Positions 33,301 to 43,953 of a stretch of 64,000 bases of DNA are shown here, piece by piece. The DNA comes from Stromatinia cepivora (Eukaryota > Ascomycota > Leotiomycetes > Helotiales > Sclerotiniaceae). Made by a program: the position numbers and the translations under genes. The notes below the pieces were generated by a model. It saw nothing but the letters and a program-made list of their open reading frames with translations, ran no database searches and was not told the origin of the DNA. The first letter of the stretch is position 1, and each line of letters begins with the position of its first letter. The stretch spans positions 372,001 to 436,000 of the forward strand of contig RCTD01000027.1 of NCBI GenBank assembly GCA_014898415.1, in the 5' to 3' direction.

Positions 33301-34340
33301 ATGCCGCCCAGCTCATCCTTCCGCAACTCATGGACCCAACTCTCCCCACCAAAACCTCTTTTCACCACTCAAAACCTTCCCAGTGACTTACATAGTAAGA
33401 ACATAATCACAGGAGCTAATAGTAGTCTGGGTCTAGAGCTAGCACACGTCCTATACCCTCAAAATACTAAATTCTACCTCGCTTGTCGGTCCAAAGAAAA
33501 GGGGATCTCAAGCTATCACACCCATCAATAAAACGACAGCAAAATCTACCGGCGAGCTCATATTTCTCTCTTTCAATCTCGCCGACTTAGCTAAAGTGAA
33601 AACTGCGGCTCAAATATTTCTCGCTCGAGAGTCAGAGCTTTTTGTCCACTTCAACAATGCAGGTGTAGTCGTTGGACCGACCAAGCCATCTCTCAAAACA
33701 GTACAAGATTATGAGCTCGCCCTTGGCGTAAATTGCATTGGGACTTTCCTTTTAGCTAAACTACTCACTCTCTCCTCACTATAACTGTTGCATCCGAGCC
33801 CCCGAATACCGTGCTATCTGGTTTTCATCACATGAATTAACGCAACTTGTACCCCTGGATCATGGTATCGATAAATCTAAAACTGTATCATGAGATTAGC
33901 TACCCATACCTCTCAGTAAATATACGCAGCTTCTTACAAACCAGATTCCACCCGATTCCTTGACATCCTCTCGACGTGGAATCAGATATTCCCTAGCGAG
34001 GAGCTGGGTATACACCTTGTCTTCAATATTCTCCTAGAATTCTCCATCCAAATCTAGCTCCGGAGGAATAGTGTTTTTGTAGATATTCCCTTTGACTTGT
34101 GCGATCATTTCGCCTGGTTTTGTATCAACAGCTTCATGACCGAAGCCGTACTGAATATGGCGAAAGTACGTGCCATGTCAGCTTCACTGCAAAATTCTAC
34201 GTTGAATTTCTGTCATAGCGCTAATCCTGGAAATACTGAACTGGTAACAATGTGCACTTTAAGGGATGCCTTTGAGTTTACAATAGTGAGAAAAAAGATG
34301 CAATGTCAGACAGCAAGTGGTCTGACTTGTAGGTTCTAAC
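33301..34340 (+). pseudogene. short-chain dehydrogenase/reductase pseudogene
   Basis: The first frame starts at 33301 and reads the SDR nucleotide-binding motif as NIITGANSSLGLELAHVLYP, then FYLACRSKEKG. Around 33510 the reading frame shifts. The next frame continues the same protein through TGELIFLSFNLADLAKVKTA, LFVHFNNAGVVVGP and YELALGVNCIGTFLLAKLL. A stop at 33782-33784 follows. Another shift is needed to read AIWFSSHELTQLVPLD (about 33812 on), and a further stop follows near 33892. Later traces (NPGNTEL near 34217) match the SDR C-terminal NPG motif. At least three disruptions mean it is dead. The residues match fungal NAD(P)-binding reductases often found in secondary-metabolite or detoxification loci. 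Confidence 0.8.
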
Positions 34341-34562
34341 CTGATGGAGCACAGTTTCAGTTTTATTTGGTGTTAGATTGGAGGTGGGTATGTTGATATC
34401 ATATATGACAAAACCTAACTTGGAAGACAAATTGGGTTCTCGAGCGCATCTACAACCTTCGGATCAGATATACCGTTACTATTTAGTTGTTTTATTGGTC
34501 GTTCAAAGGTTCATTAGACTTTTGTTCCAGCTTTACAGTTCGACATAAGAACTGTGCTTTGA

Positions 34563-35278
34563 TCAGCTTTCCACAGAATTCTTTATAATTTCAATCTCCT
34601 CATCCGAGCTATCTTCATAGAACTCCTCCATCTCAGGCTCAGGCCTTCCATCATAGAATTGCAAGAAACCACTAGACAATATTTATTTTAGATAAGGTTG
34701 GAAATAATCCCACATCGTCCTATAATACATGTACCCATCTTCTTTGTGCATAAATACCCAGGGATCATCACAGCTCAAGATTAAAGAAACACTTGTAAAT
34801 TTTCTTGAGATTCTTTTGATTAGCTTAGACAGGACAGTTAGCTTGCTAGATAGTTGTCGCAAAAATTGCGACGGACGAGCCGGGATGTGCTGTTGGAGAA
34901 TGATATGTACGAATCTACTCGTCTAGCCATATGCTCTGATTTAAGAGCAACACCTCAAAGTCTCGCTTGCCAGTTGGTAGATTCAAGCTTCACTAACCCC
35001 CAGATCTGGTAATACATCCCTATGAATCGTGCTCGTTCACCCCGAGTCATATGAGGATGATACCCGTATGTACCACGTATTCTTGGTCCTCTGGATTCAT
35101 AAGATTCTGGGCGGGTATTCATGCCCACTTTAGACGTATTAGACTTGTTCTTACTATCTTAGAATGTTCCTAGAACTCACCTCAAACTTGTAATACGATC
35201 TCTTCTTAGAACTGAACGATAGCCTTTTTGTTCTTCGAGGACTTCGTAGCATGCACAGAAAGTCTTGAGTAGACACAG
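34563..35278 (-). pseudogene. remnant of a multi-exon gene of unknown family
   Basis: Several coding-quality blocks lie in order on the minus strand. They are TFCACYEVLEEQKGYRSVLR at about 35257-35180 with a GTGAGT donor, and ESRGPRIRGTYGYHPHMTRG then ERARFIGMYYQIWGLVKLES at about 35100-34950. After these come DDPWVFMHKEDGYMYYRTMW at about 34775-34715 and GFLQFYDGRPEPEMEEFYED then SSDEEIEIIKNSVES, ending TGA at 34563. Between the blocks there are stops, including a TAA after PYLK in the same frame as the last block. The block after LESTNWQARL also stops. An acidic C terminus with DSSDEE is evident. The family was not named, although the pattern recalls lineage-specific fungal proteins. The gene is probably dead; unrecognised introns are the alternative. 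Confidence 0.5.
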
Positions 35279-38164
35279 AATCTAACCTCCTTGATCGAGC
35301 TCTGACTGGAATGATTTATTCTTGTGCAACTTCACCTTGATTAACTAGCATCCTGCAAGCTAAACATCACCGCCGCACAAGTTCATTTATGTAGAATAAA
35401 TAACTCAAAATTTATGTCGACTTTTCTTTCATATAATTTAGAAACTCAAATGAGGCTTAAAATCACAGTTGCCTCCACAAACAGACGGATGAATGGCGGC
35501 GCAGTGATGAGTTTAGACATGAAACTCATCTAACCTGGAACACAAATCCTGCCAACAGAAGTTACATGTTGTAATGTGTTTTTTTTGGCTTTTTTTGAAA
35601 TTTCCCGAACTTTGCAATTGAATTCAGTCTTCATGATGGATGCTTCTATGGATGCTTAAGAAAATATAGTTCTTTCGTTGGACCCAGCTCATGTGTATCC
35701 TGTAGAAGAAATTATTTTTGTTTGCAATGCAGGAGACTTCACAGGAGTTCAACACTTGTTGCAATTCTATTCAACTTCGCGCTGATGCGACGGATTATCT
35801 GGATCCAAATTTGGCGTTTCAGACTGTTGGGGAGGATTTCTGGTGCGGCTTTATTGATGTATTAACGGATGACCTTGCACTTGTTCAGCCAGAGTTTGTA
35901 TTCGGGGAAGTGGGAGTGCAAGAGCAGATTCAGGTTATTTTTATGGTTGCTACTGGTAGCTACTGGTAGCTAATAGCTTTACGGGCGGTGGGAAATATGT
36001 ATGAAATATAAGCTGATGACTTGTATCTTTAATGATTCAAATATATATTTCCATTTAATTTGAATGAAACGAACCATGGTTTGAATCCTCTAGAAGATTT
36101 GAATGTTCACAACCATTCCAGTGTTGTTAGAAATAGTTCCAATATTCGAAAGTCATTTATTGTTGAACTGCAGTACGGAAAATTGAACATACTAGCCAAA
36201 ACAAATGACAGGGCACTACCAAACTGAAAGCAGCTCTTATCTACCTCCTGGAGACTATCATTTCCCCTTGATAAGTACTACTTACTCCTGGACCAACCAT
36301 GGAATTTACTCGCCTCATCTTCATCTGTGCTAATGTCGTTCCCATTCCAGTTCGTCGAAACTGTAGCATACTTCTCACTAGTCGACATCGACATATCCTT
36401 CGTATATAACTACCCAGACGTAGTTGAGGAAAGTTTTCCGTACACTTGCATCTTTTCCTCGCTTGAAGGATTAGTTGGATCTTGTCTTTTGAATGTATCA
36501 AATATTCTTGGCAATAGCCGAACACTCCTGAACTACAACACCCCGCACCCTTAGTTCACTGGGCAAAAGGATAGGTCTTGACGGTAGCCAGCCGATTAGA
36601 CCGTTCTATTCAGTTAATTTGTGAGGTGGCTCTTTTCACGATATGGATCGAGATCTAGAGTCAGAGGATAATTGCTGCAAGTTTTGTCTATTCCTGGACG
36701 TCCTGTGGATGTTCAATTCGTATCGAGATGCTTAGATATTATTAAACTTAGGGATACCCTCGAATGTACCCCAACTGGCAGACTAACCAAAAGAGATGCT
36801 TGGCAGGCCAGACTACATCATAGCCAAGAACTTTTGTCACCTATCATTCCAATAGTGATGGGTATAGATAGTTGCAAGATCGGCATCGACGACTCACTTG
36901 CCCGTCGATATTGATTCCATATTTCTGAGGTATCCTCACATTTGTGCCGCCGTGCTAAAGAATGTGAGTAACGACACTGCATTGGACTTCATAGATTCCT
37001 ATCCAAGCCGCTAGACTGGCGCTGCGCTGTTATTTATTTGGCTTCGTAAAGAAGGTGAGGCTATTTGACAAAACCTTGCCCTTCGGTAGCCTCTCTTCTC
37101 TAAAATAGAACATGTCAGGAATGTCCTGAAAATTTGATTTCAGGTATAGGAAGTGGAACATTTGCAATAGAAGAGCAACGATCTGACTCAATTGGAACGT
37201 CGAGCTGTGTCGACCCATTCGTCTATTAAGCTAACATGCCTTTTATCACAAACATTTCGGTCCCTTTTGACCTAACTCGCATGGCTGTTTTACCGGGACG
37301 GGTAACCTACTGGGCTGTCACGTTCGGAATACTTCCTCGGACACAGAACTACACAATGTCACTTGAATTGTGGCCCAAAAAACTAAACCCCGTCCTCCCC
37401 CAGCGCGCCAAGAGAGACCAGCCACCCCTATTTACTCCCGTCTATTGGCCAAGGATCGTAATGGCCTAAGGTTATCCGGAGAAAGCGAAACTAAACATTT
37501 TATTATAAATGTGTATCGCGCAGAAAGAGCAAGACGTCCCTGAAATATATCACAATCATAAGACGCTATTTGGTACCAATAAATGTATACGTGAATGATG
37601 CCATGTTGTCCACAAAAAGTGAGACTATGGACTGACTAGATAGGAAGTCGTTCGATTTTGCTTCCTTAAACATGTGGATCTCGAACGTAATAGGAGGGGC
37701 TAGATTGCAACAATCCATTTGTTCAGAAGATTCTATATGACATTGATTTAGTAACTTATCTGTACTAAAATCAGGGTTCACTGCGAATTCAATCTATAAG
37801 GGACCGACAACATACTTTACCTGTATAATCTAGAACAAAACCCTATTGAGGGACTTAAACAGTAGGCCACTGTGGGGATGGGGATGCTTTAAGGTTCGGT
37901 AGTCATTGTGGGGCTGATACCGCTGATCATTTTGGCCACTCGAGCCACACTTTCAGTTCGAGGACCCGTCTTTGGTGGCAAATTCAACCCCCCCTTGAAA
38001 CATCAGAATGATCATCCACGACCCTTTGACTTTCACGATTTCCAATAACCACAGTGCTAGAAAGCTCTGACCCGGCTGTTGCATAATTCTTTGGAATTTA
38101 CCATGATGGCATCAAGAGGTCTCGGACACTAAGCGAACCTTACTTATGCACTACGCTCACAGCA
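35279..38164. other. gene-poor, decayed-looking region
   Basis: One frame at 35718-35969 (+, 83 aa, CCNSIQLRADATDYLDPNLA) has protein-like composition but no recognised family and no start context. It may be an exon of something lost. Frames at 36327-36554, 36672-36914 and 37236-37469 were inspected and have no support. Confidence 0.4.
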
Positions 38165-38439
38165 ATGAGAAAACTTCTAGCAGTGGTATCGTGTTTGGAC
38201 ATATCCATAGGTGTTTTGACTCAAGTAAGTAAACAAAGTTGAGTCCTTATTTCAACTAGGACTTCTAGCTGATATTCATTTTCAATTTACAAAATGTGGT
38301 ACGAGATTAGGTTTCAATTCGAACTTTCCCATGTGCGGGAGAAATTGATGATGGAGAATATCCTGGCCAATGCCAAGGCTAAGGGGGCGATCCCAAGTGC
38401 GGGGTTGCTAACCTTACTGGCCCATCATTAGGTGATTGA
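38165..38439 (+). pseudogene. small secreted cysteine-containing protein, one nonsense codon
   Basis: Exon 1 (38165-38224) reads MRKLLAVVSCLDISIGVLTQ, a signal-peptide-like start, and ends at a GTAAGT donor. Exon 2 starts at 38311 after GATTAG and reads VSIRTFPCAGEIDDGEYPGQ then CQG. It then hits TAA at 38380-38382 and, in the same frame, continues GGDPKCGVANLTGPSLGD to TGA at 38437-38439. The protein-like composition on both sides of the stop suggests a single recent nonsense change, for instance from CAA. A small secreted protein of this kind is a candidate apoplastic or effector-like protein, but no function is known. If the TAA were the true end, the product would be about 43 residues. 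Confidence 0.5.
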
Positions 38440-38860
38440 CATATGAGTTTCCCTACACGGGCTTACCACTGATAACGAACACCATAACTGTACCAATCAT
38501 ATGTAATTAATTAATGCAGAGCAGTATCACTCTGGGGTATTTAGTGCGCAGCATGATGTAGACCAAGCATTTTTTTGGTGGCTATCCATGCGTCTCGCTT
38601 GCCTGCGTTTGTTACCCAAGCACAGGCTCTGACCAACGGCCGTTGTTTCTGATGATAAAAGACTATTAAGATTATCTTTCAGGGTTGCACGAATAAGAGT
38701 TTGTTTGGTGTTGTCATATGATTTGTTAGACTCGCTGATCTTCCTTCGGTAGTATGACGTCTAGATCTGGTTTCGCGGTTTGCCTCTCGCTTCAGGTAAG
38801 ATTATCAGATCTGGTGAGATGAGCCCAGCCATCGAACTAAATGTGTATCAGGTTACCAAG

Positions 38861-38868
38861 TATATAAG
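38861..38868 (+). promoter_or_regulatory. TATA box of the 39013 gene
   Basis: TATATAAG lies 152 bases upstream of the start codon at 39013, followed by a CA-rich leader. Spacing and sequence fit a fungal TATA promoter. Confidence 0.5.
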
Positions 38869-39012
38869 GGGCAATGTGCCCCCTCAATTAATGAGTTTAG
38901 ACCATTCAATAGATCAACAAAGAATACGATATCGCATATAAATTCGATATCAAACAGAAGCAACACCAATACCAACGCGTATCAAACAAACAATCATACA
39001 CAGCTAGTCATC

Positions 39013-39555
39013 ATGGACTCTAGACTCCAAACCGTCGGCGAGCAAAACGTCATGTTCTCAGATCCATTTGATGGCCAGTCCATGGGTTCACCACTCAGTA
39101 TGTTGTCACCCACTCTTCCACGCTCATGATCAATTGAGAAACTAATCCTCTGTCCAGAAAAAACCACCACTAGCACCTCTTCTCACTTAGAGTCTCCTTT
39201 CGATGACTACGAACAAGATTGGAAGACCATTACCCATGAACGAGACAGCTGGGCAACTCGAGAGAGACGACGCTCCACTCCTTTCGCAAACCTCAGTAAT
39301 GCTGCTTTCATGGGCACCCACCACGAAGCCAAACACGGTCGTAGCGGCAGTTCAACTCAGCCACGAAAGGGATCTATCCTTAGTGTCTGGTCGGATCCTA
39401 ATGGTGACGAAGAACCTGATGATATGTTAGTGAGAGTATCGAGCAGGAGGTCAGAAGGCTCTCCTAGGGAGGGGAGAAGGGGAAGTGTTCTGAGTTTGTT
39501 CAGTCGAAAGAAGGATGAAAACGGAAGGGATATTATTCATTCTGATGGCCACTAG
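39013..39555 (+). CDS. conserved-type small fungal protein with RxGSILSxW motifs, 160 aa
   Basis: Exon 1 is 39013-39097, followed by a 60-base intron (GTATGT...CCAG) and exon 2 at 39158-39555. The product starts MDSRLQTVGEQNVMFSDPFD. It has a charged middle with ERRRSTPFANLSNAAFMG and then two related motifs, RKGSILSVWSDPNGDEE and RRGSVLSLFSRKKDENG, ending RDIIHSDGH. No signal peptide or membrane segment is seen; it looks largely disordered and phosphorylatable (RxxS sites). Proteins with this RRGS(I/V)LS-(x)n-DxNGRD tail occur in other filamentous fungi as uncharacterised stress- or development-related proteins. That is recalled, not checked. The clean intron and TATA box make it a real, probably expressed gene. 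Confidence 0.72.
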
Positions 39556-42539
39556 GAGGTATCAACTTTGACGGGAAGGAAGGAGTGTTTATTTGGATTG
39601 TTGTACATGGCGGCATATGATACCTGGGCAGGTCCCGTTGTTTGAGGCATTGGGACGATGATGAGTCATGAGTTTTATATCTACAAGTTGTATTATACTA
39701 GGGATTTTGTACTGTACATTTAGGGTTTTTTCCTACAGAACTTGCGACAGGTTATCGAAGAAGTTGAATTGTATTTTAAAGTACACTTGGAATTTCGTTT
39801 ACTTATCATTTTCTACTAGAGTAGAAAATCAAGACGGTCGGAATTTATTTTAAAGCGACAAACTCTCTTCTCTACCTTCAAAACTTCAGTTTATAGTTGA
39901 ATTGAATATTTGTCTGAAAATAATAACAAGAGATACCCCCAAAAGGTCTGTAGCGCGTGTTTAACTTCTATCCCGCTACCTAGTTTCCTCGCAGTACCAC
40001 CTCAGAAAGTGCACCTGAGCATGTGAGCATTTTCTCCGCCTCCACTATTTACTACCATTAGCATGTCAAAAAGCAACTATAGGTACCGTCCTCGTGCCGC
40101 AAATAAGTAGAAAACTTCCAAACGCTAGGTTGCCGCACGACTTACTAAGGCTACGTACAGACCAACCCCACAGCAAACTCTATTTTCCCCGCGACCCGTT
40201 TATTCATGCCATTCATTCACTGAATAATATCAGCCCTTTAAGAAGCATATCCAGTACCCAAGGAGTATAGATTTACGGGAAGTCCAACTTGGACGGTCGA
40301 AAATATGACCTATAGAATATACGGTGACTGCCTACCTAAGTATCATATGCTTCTTTTTAGTGAATAAATTAATATAGAATGGGACAGGCAATGTTTGACA
40401 TTCAGTAGTACTCCTTCCTATTCTGTATTTGTTCTCTTATCTGCTGTACAGCATTTTCGGCGGGAAAATTCCTGGAATGCTCGGATTTCCCTGCTTTGGA
40501 TGTAATTCTCAAAGAAATTCTGATATTCCTTGCATTATTCAATTGCCGATATATGTAGAAGTTCAAAAAAGGAACAAACTATTGAATCCTGCAACTGATC
40601 CTTCCCCTCCTCGATCCAAATACACGGATTCAATTGAAGATCTAGATTGGGCTGAGAATTGGATGCATATGCATAGATAGACCTGCATGCAAAATCTTCA
40701 GCAGATTTGTAGGACAAGAACAAGACTACTTGCATGAATTCTGCAATTTAATCTAATTTATCCAACAAACACTATTGAAATCTGAAACATGATCAACCAA
40801 TCGCTCACCGGTAGACTTGAACAAACAAGACTACTGCATGTCCAACTCTTTCGTACTTTTCTGCAGAATACTGTGGGTGGGATTTTGCGATGTGATGTCT
40901 TGTGCCTCTTTTGTACAGATAGAGGATTTTAGGGTTAAACAATCGGTTAGAGGACTGAATTACCAGGTACTAGTGATGATAGCGTTACATTGACAGGCGC
41001 AGTGAAAAAGCATGTGTTGAAGGAAACCCCGGAAGCGCCGAGGAATTAGAAGAAGGTTATTCGAAGTATGTGGGTGCACATGTGGGTTTGAATACGACAC
41101 CCCTGTAGATGCGGGGAGCGATGTCTGTTTTGGGAAGTCGGGGTTGGTGGCATGTTGGATATATGTACAGCTGATATTATACAGACCGAGAGTGAATTTG
41201 TGAAGGATGCGATAAATGGTAAGGTTGAGTGTTTTTTCTTCTTCTCGTATTTATTCAAATACTATTGCGAGTTTTTCATGGCACTAGCTGATACTCCTCC
41301 CCTTTTCATCGTTGCACGACATATTCGCTTACTGTGCCTTTTCTTCACAGTATACCTTCCCCTGACCATGCACCCAAAGATTCTTTTAAGGCCCTTTTCT
41401 TTTGCCCCCAAATCTTGATCCCTTCACTACAAGTCTATAGCCTTGATTCCTTCCCGTGCACCCCACAGAACACCCACACTCACACAACTTTATGCGATGT
41501 CGTGGCACAGTCACCGAACAACTCATATTTACCAACATCGCGGGCCATGGGATTGGTGTCAGACTTTGTAACCCATGTTATATCCTAGGGCTCCATGCGT
41601 GAGTGTTTCTCACAGCCCTGTTATCGTTTGTAGGAGTTGGGGAAGTATGGGCGGGGGGTGGGTGAAGTACCCTCCTGGTCAACAAGAGGTCTTGTGGCCC
41701 GTAAGTCCATGTTATTTCTGTCAAAGAAGCATGGTTAAATATTGGTTGAAGGAACTGATTTAGCTAAGGTGAAAATGGTAGTTTTTTCTTTTTGGTATTT
41801 GAGTTGGTAGGCTGTGAAAAAGCAAACCTTGGTCTAGCCTAATTAGACCTTCAGGGAAAAAGACATGCGAGAAGCAGAAATCATTGGATAAAAATATAGT
41901 ATAGTATTTCAGCATTACAGCTCTCAGTAATATGATCTAGGCTGGTATGTGAAAGTAGGCAATTCAGTAATAGTTGGTTGCAACATTACTCATCCCTTAT
42001 TCTACCCGAGGTTACACCGTGTGATATATCGGACTACCAATGAAGTGAGTTGAAGTAAGATCATTGAAAGCAGTTAAGTGTGAAATAGTCAACTTCTGAG
42101 AAACTAATGAAGTGAAAGACTCTTCTTGTGTACTCCTTGAGCGCACTGCGTGAAATTCTGGTCTCCTCATCTCATTGAACCCTCAACCCAACCATTAGCA
42201 AATAGATCGAAGCTGTTCTCACAGAAACAAATTCTAGACCTGCAACAAAACTTCCTGAAGTACAAGTGAATTGTGGGTCGAATATGAAGTGTGATGTAGA
42301 GAAGGTTAAAGTGAATCAGCCCATTCCTGGAAGACGAATTTGAAGAGAGACTATTTATTTCCTTAGGAATCTCCTCTTAGAGCATGAGAGATCTAAAACG
42401 AGGGGCCCAAAATGAGATACGCAACAAAACTCTTCGTAGCGGTAATATCATTTCATCTTATCTCATCTCATATTAAGATGTATCTGGAATTCTCCATGTA
42501 TACAGCATTCGCCTCTTACCAAAACAAAATAACCAAACG
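39556..42539. other. intergenic region, no supported gene
   Basis: A frame at 40429-40680 (+) ends in a charged, protein-like stretch (RSKYTDSIEDLDWAENWM) but has no other support. Frames at 41046-41763 overlap on both strands. The DNA is AT-biased with no repeats of note. Confidence 0.4.
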
Positions 42540-42656
42540 AGAAATATAGCTCTCAAGGTAGAACACTCATCTCTTAGTATGGGCTTGAGCCGCCTTCTAG
42601 GCCGGCTCGCTCTACCGTGAGCGTGTGGGACGGGGGTTTCGATTCTCTCTATTTCT
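42540..42656 (+). tRNA. tRNA-Lys(CTT)-like gene with intron, possibly defective
   Basis: A perfect 7-bp acceptor stem pairs AGAAATA (42540-42546) with TATTTCT (42650-42656). The A-box region reads TAGCTCTCAAGGTAG. The anticodon stem CTCAT (42566-42570) pairs with GTGAG (42617-42621). The loop has CTT at 42573-42575 and an intron of about 39 bases starting one base after the anticodon, as in nuclear tRNAs. A B-box-like GGTTTCGATTC follows, and T runs at 42661-42679 could end RNA polymerase III transcription. Oddities: the variable loop is about 11 bases, the last T-stem pair is T-C and one D-stem pair is mismatched. It could therefore be a tRNA pseudogene or a misread structure. Confidence 0.45.
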
Positions 42657-43532
42657 AATTACTTTTTGTGTTTTTTTTCTAGTGGTTGATGTTTGGAAGT
42701 TGAAGTTAGTGTGTCGAGCTGGTGGGACGCTGTAGGATTAGGATAGGTGGTACAAAAAATGAATTGTTGGGAGAAAAAGAGTGGAAAGTGCTGGTGTCTG
42801 TTTTGTTGCTGAATATCAGAGTATCTGGCAAGGATGTTTCATAATTTGAGGTTAGTTTGAGAAGCTGAGATGATATTCCTCATACGGAAAATGACGGCCA
42901 ATATTTTAGGGTGTTATGTGCAAGAACTTGGAAGAAATGAAGGATGCGAAACGTATAGCATACTCTGGAGCTTGCAAAGGTATCCAAAAGTTGACTAGTA
43001 AAGTGCAAGATTGTATTATATCATGTCGATCTGCCAAGTTGCTGTCATAGTATTGTTTGAGTGTGTATAAATGAGATCAATTAGATTCACTTCACACTTT
43101 TATGGTTTTAGGTGATGAACTAGGCTCTTGGCTGTGCATTGGTTAGTGAAAAAGATCAGATAGCAATTCACTTTCTACTTTCTCTCTGCCCTTTCGGCAA
43201 ACTTGCCCCGGGCCTTGCCTTGGTTTAACGTGGCTGCGCAGAATTTTCAAACGACAGTGAAGTTGCTACAAATTTATGCATGATGTGCTGTCTCACTGAA
43301 TGCAATAAATCGTAGAATTTTGATTTGATATCGTCGGCTTGGAGTAGATCGATCTGCAGCCTATGCAAAATATCATCCGCCTCAAAAGATGGACTCGAAA
43401 GAAACCTACTTGGAAATTTTCAACAATACGGTTTCCTAATAAGGAAGCTCTAGGCCTTCAAGACCCCTGTTATGAGTACTGCAAGTCAATTACTTTTTCC
43501 CTTATTTCTACATCAATAGAATTGTGCAACAG

Positions 43533-43953
43533 CTAGAATATTTCTTGGCACTTGCCTTCAATTCCTGCGTTTAGTACTATTTTCATCGCCCAATCGCATC
43601 TTCTCTTGTTCCATTCGTCCCAGGCATCAAGCGATTCAGCCGTGACGCGGAGCTTTATTTCCAGTGCAACCTCATGAGTCGAATCCCAGCCTGAGAATTC
43701 TTGAACAAGTCGCAACTTTCCGGTAGAAGTACGGTCTCGAAGTTGATTACACGAAGAAGCAGAGGGCGGGGAAATGAGTGAGTTGTGGCGCCGGGAGATC
43801 GGAGTCAAGTCTTTTTGACAGTGGTGCTGCAGATTCAGGGTCCACACCTGATAGATCGCGATTGGCGACCAAGAACCTGGTTATGGAAAGCCTCATATGG
43901 TGGTGTATCTGCTTGATCTCCGAGCCTGATAGAAAACTGCACATCGCGGTCAT
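43533..43953 (-). pseudogene. gene fragment, two overlapping coding-quality blocks in different frames
   Basis: The downstream block (43533-43760) reads LRDRTSTGKLRLVQEFSGWD, then STHEVALEIKLRVTAESLDA and WDEWNKRRCDWAMKIVLNAG, ending TAG. The upstream block (43953-43747) is in another frame and starts MTAMCSFLSGSEIKQIHHHM, reaching LDSDLPAPQLTHFPALCFFV. No intron of reasonable length joins them, so a frameshift near 43750 is inferred. The family was not recognised. Both blocks look more coding-like than the other frames in the area. Confidence 0.4.

Noticed and set aside
37236..37469. 77-aa plus frame
   Set aside because: No family resemblance and neighbouring frames are equally open; could not be linked to any exon.
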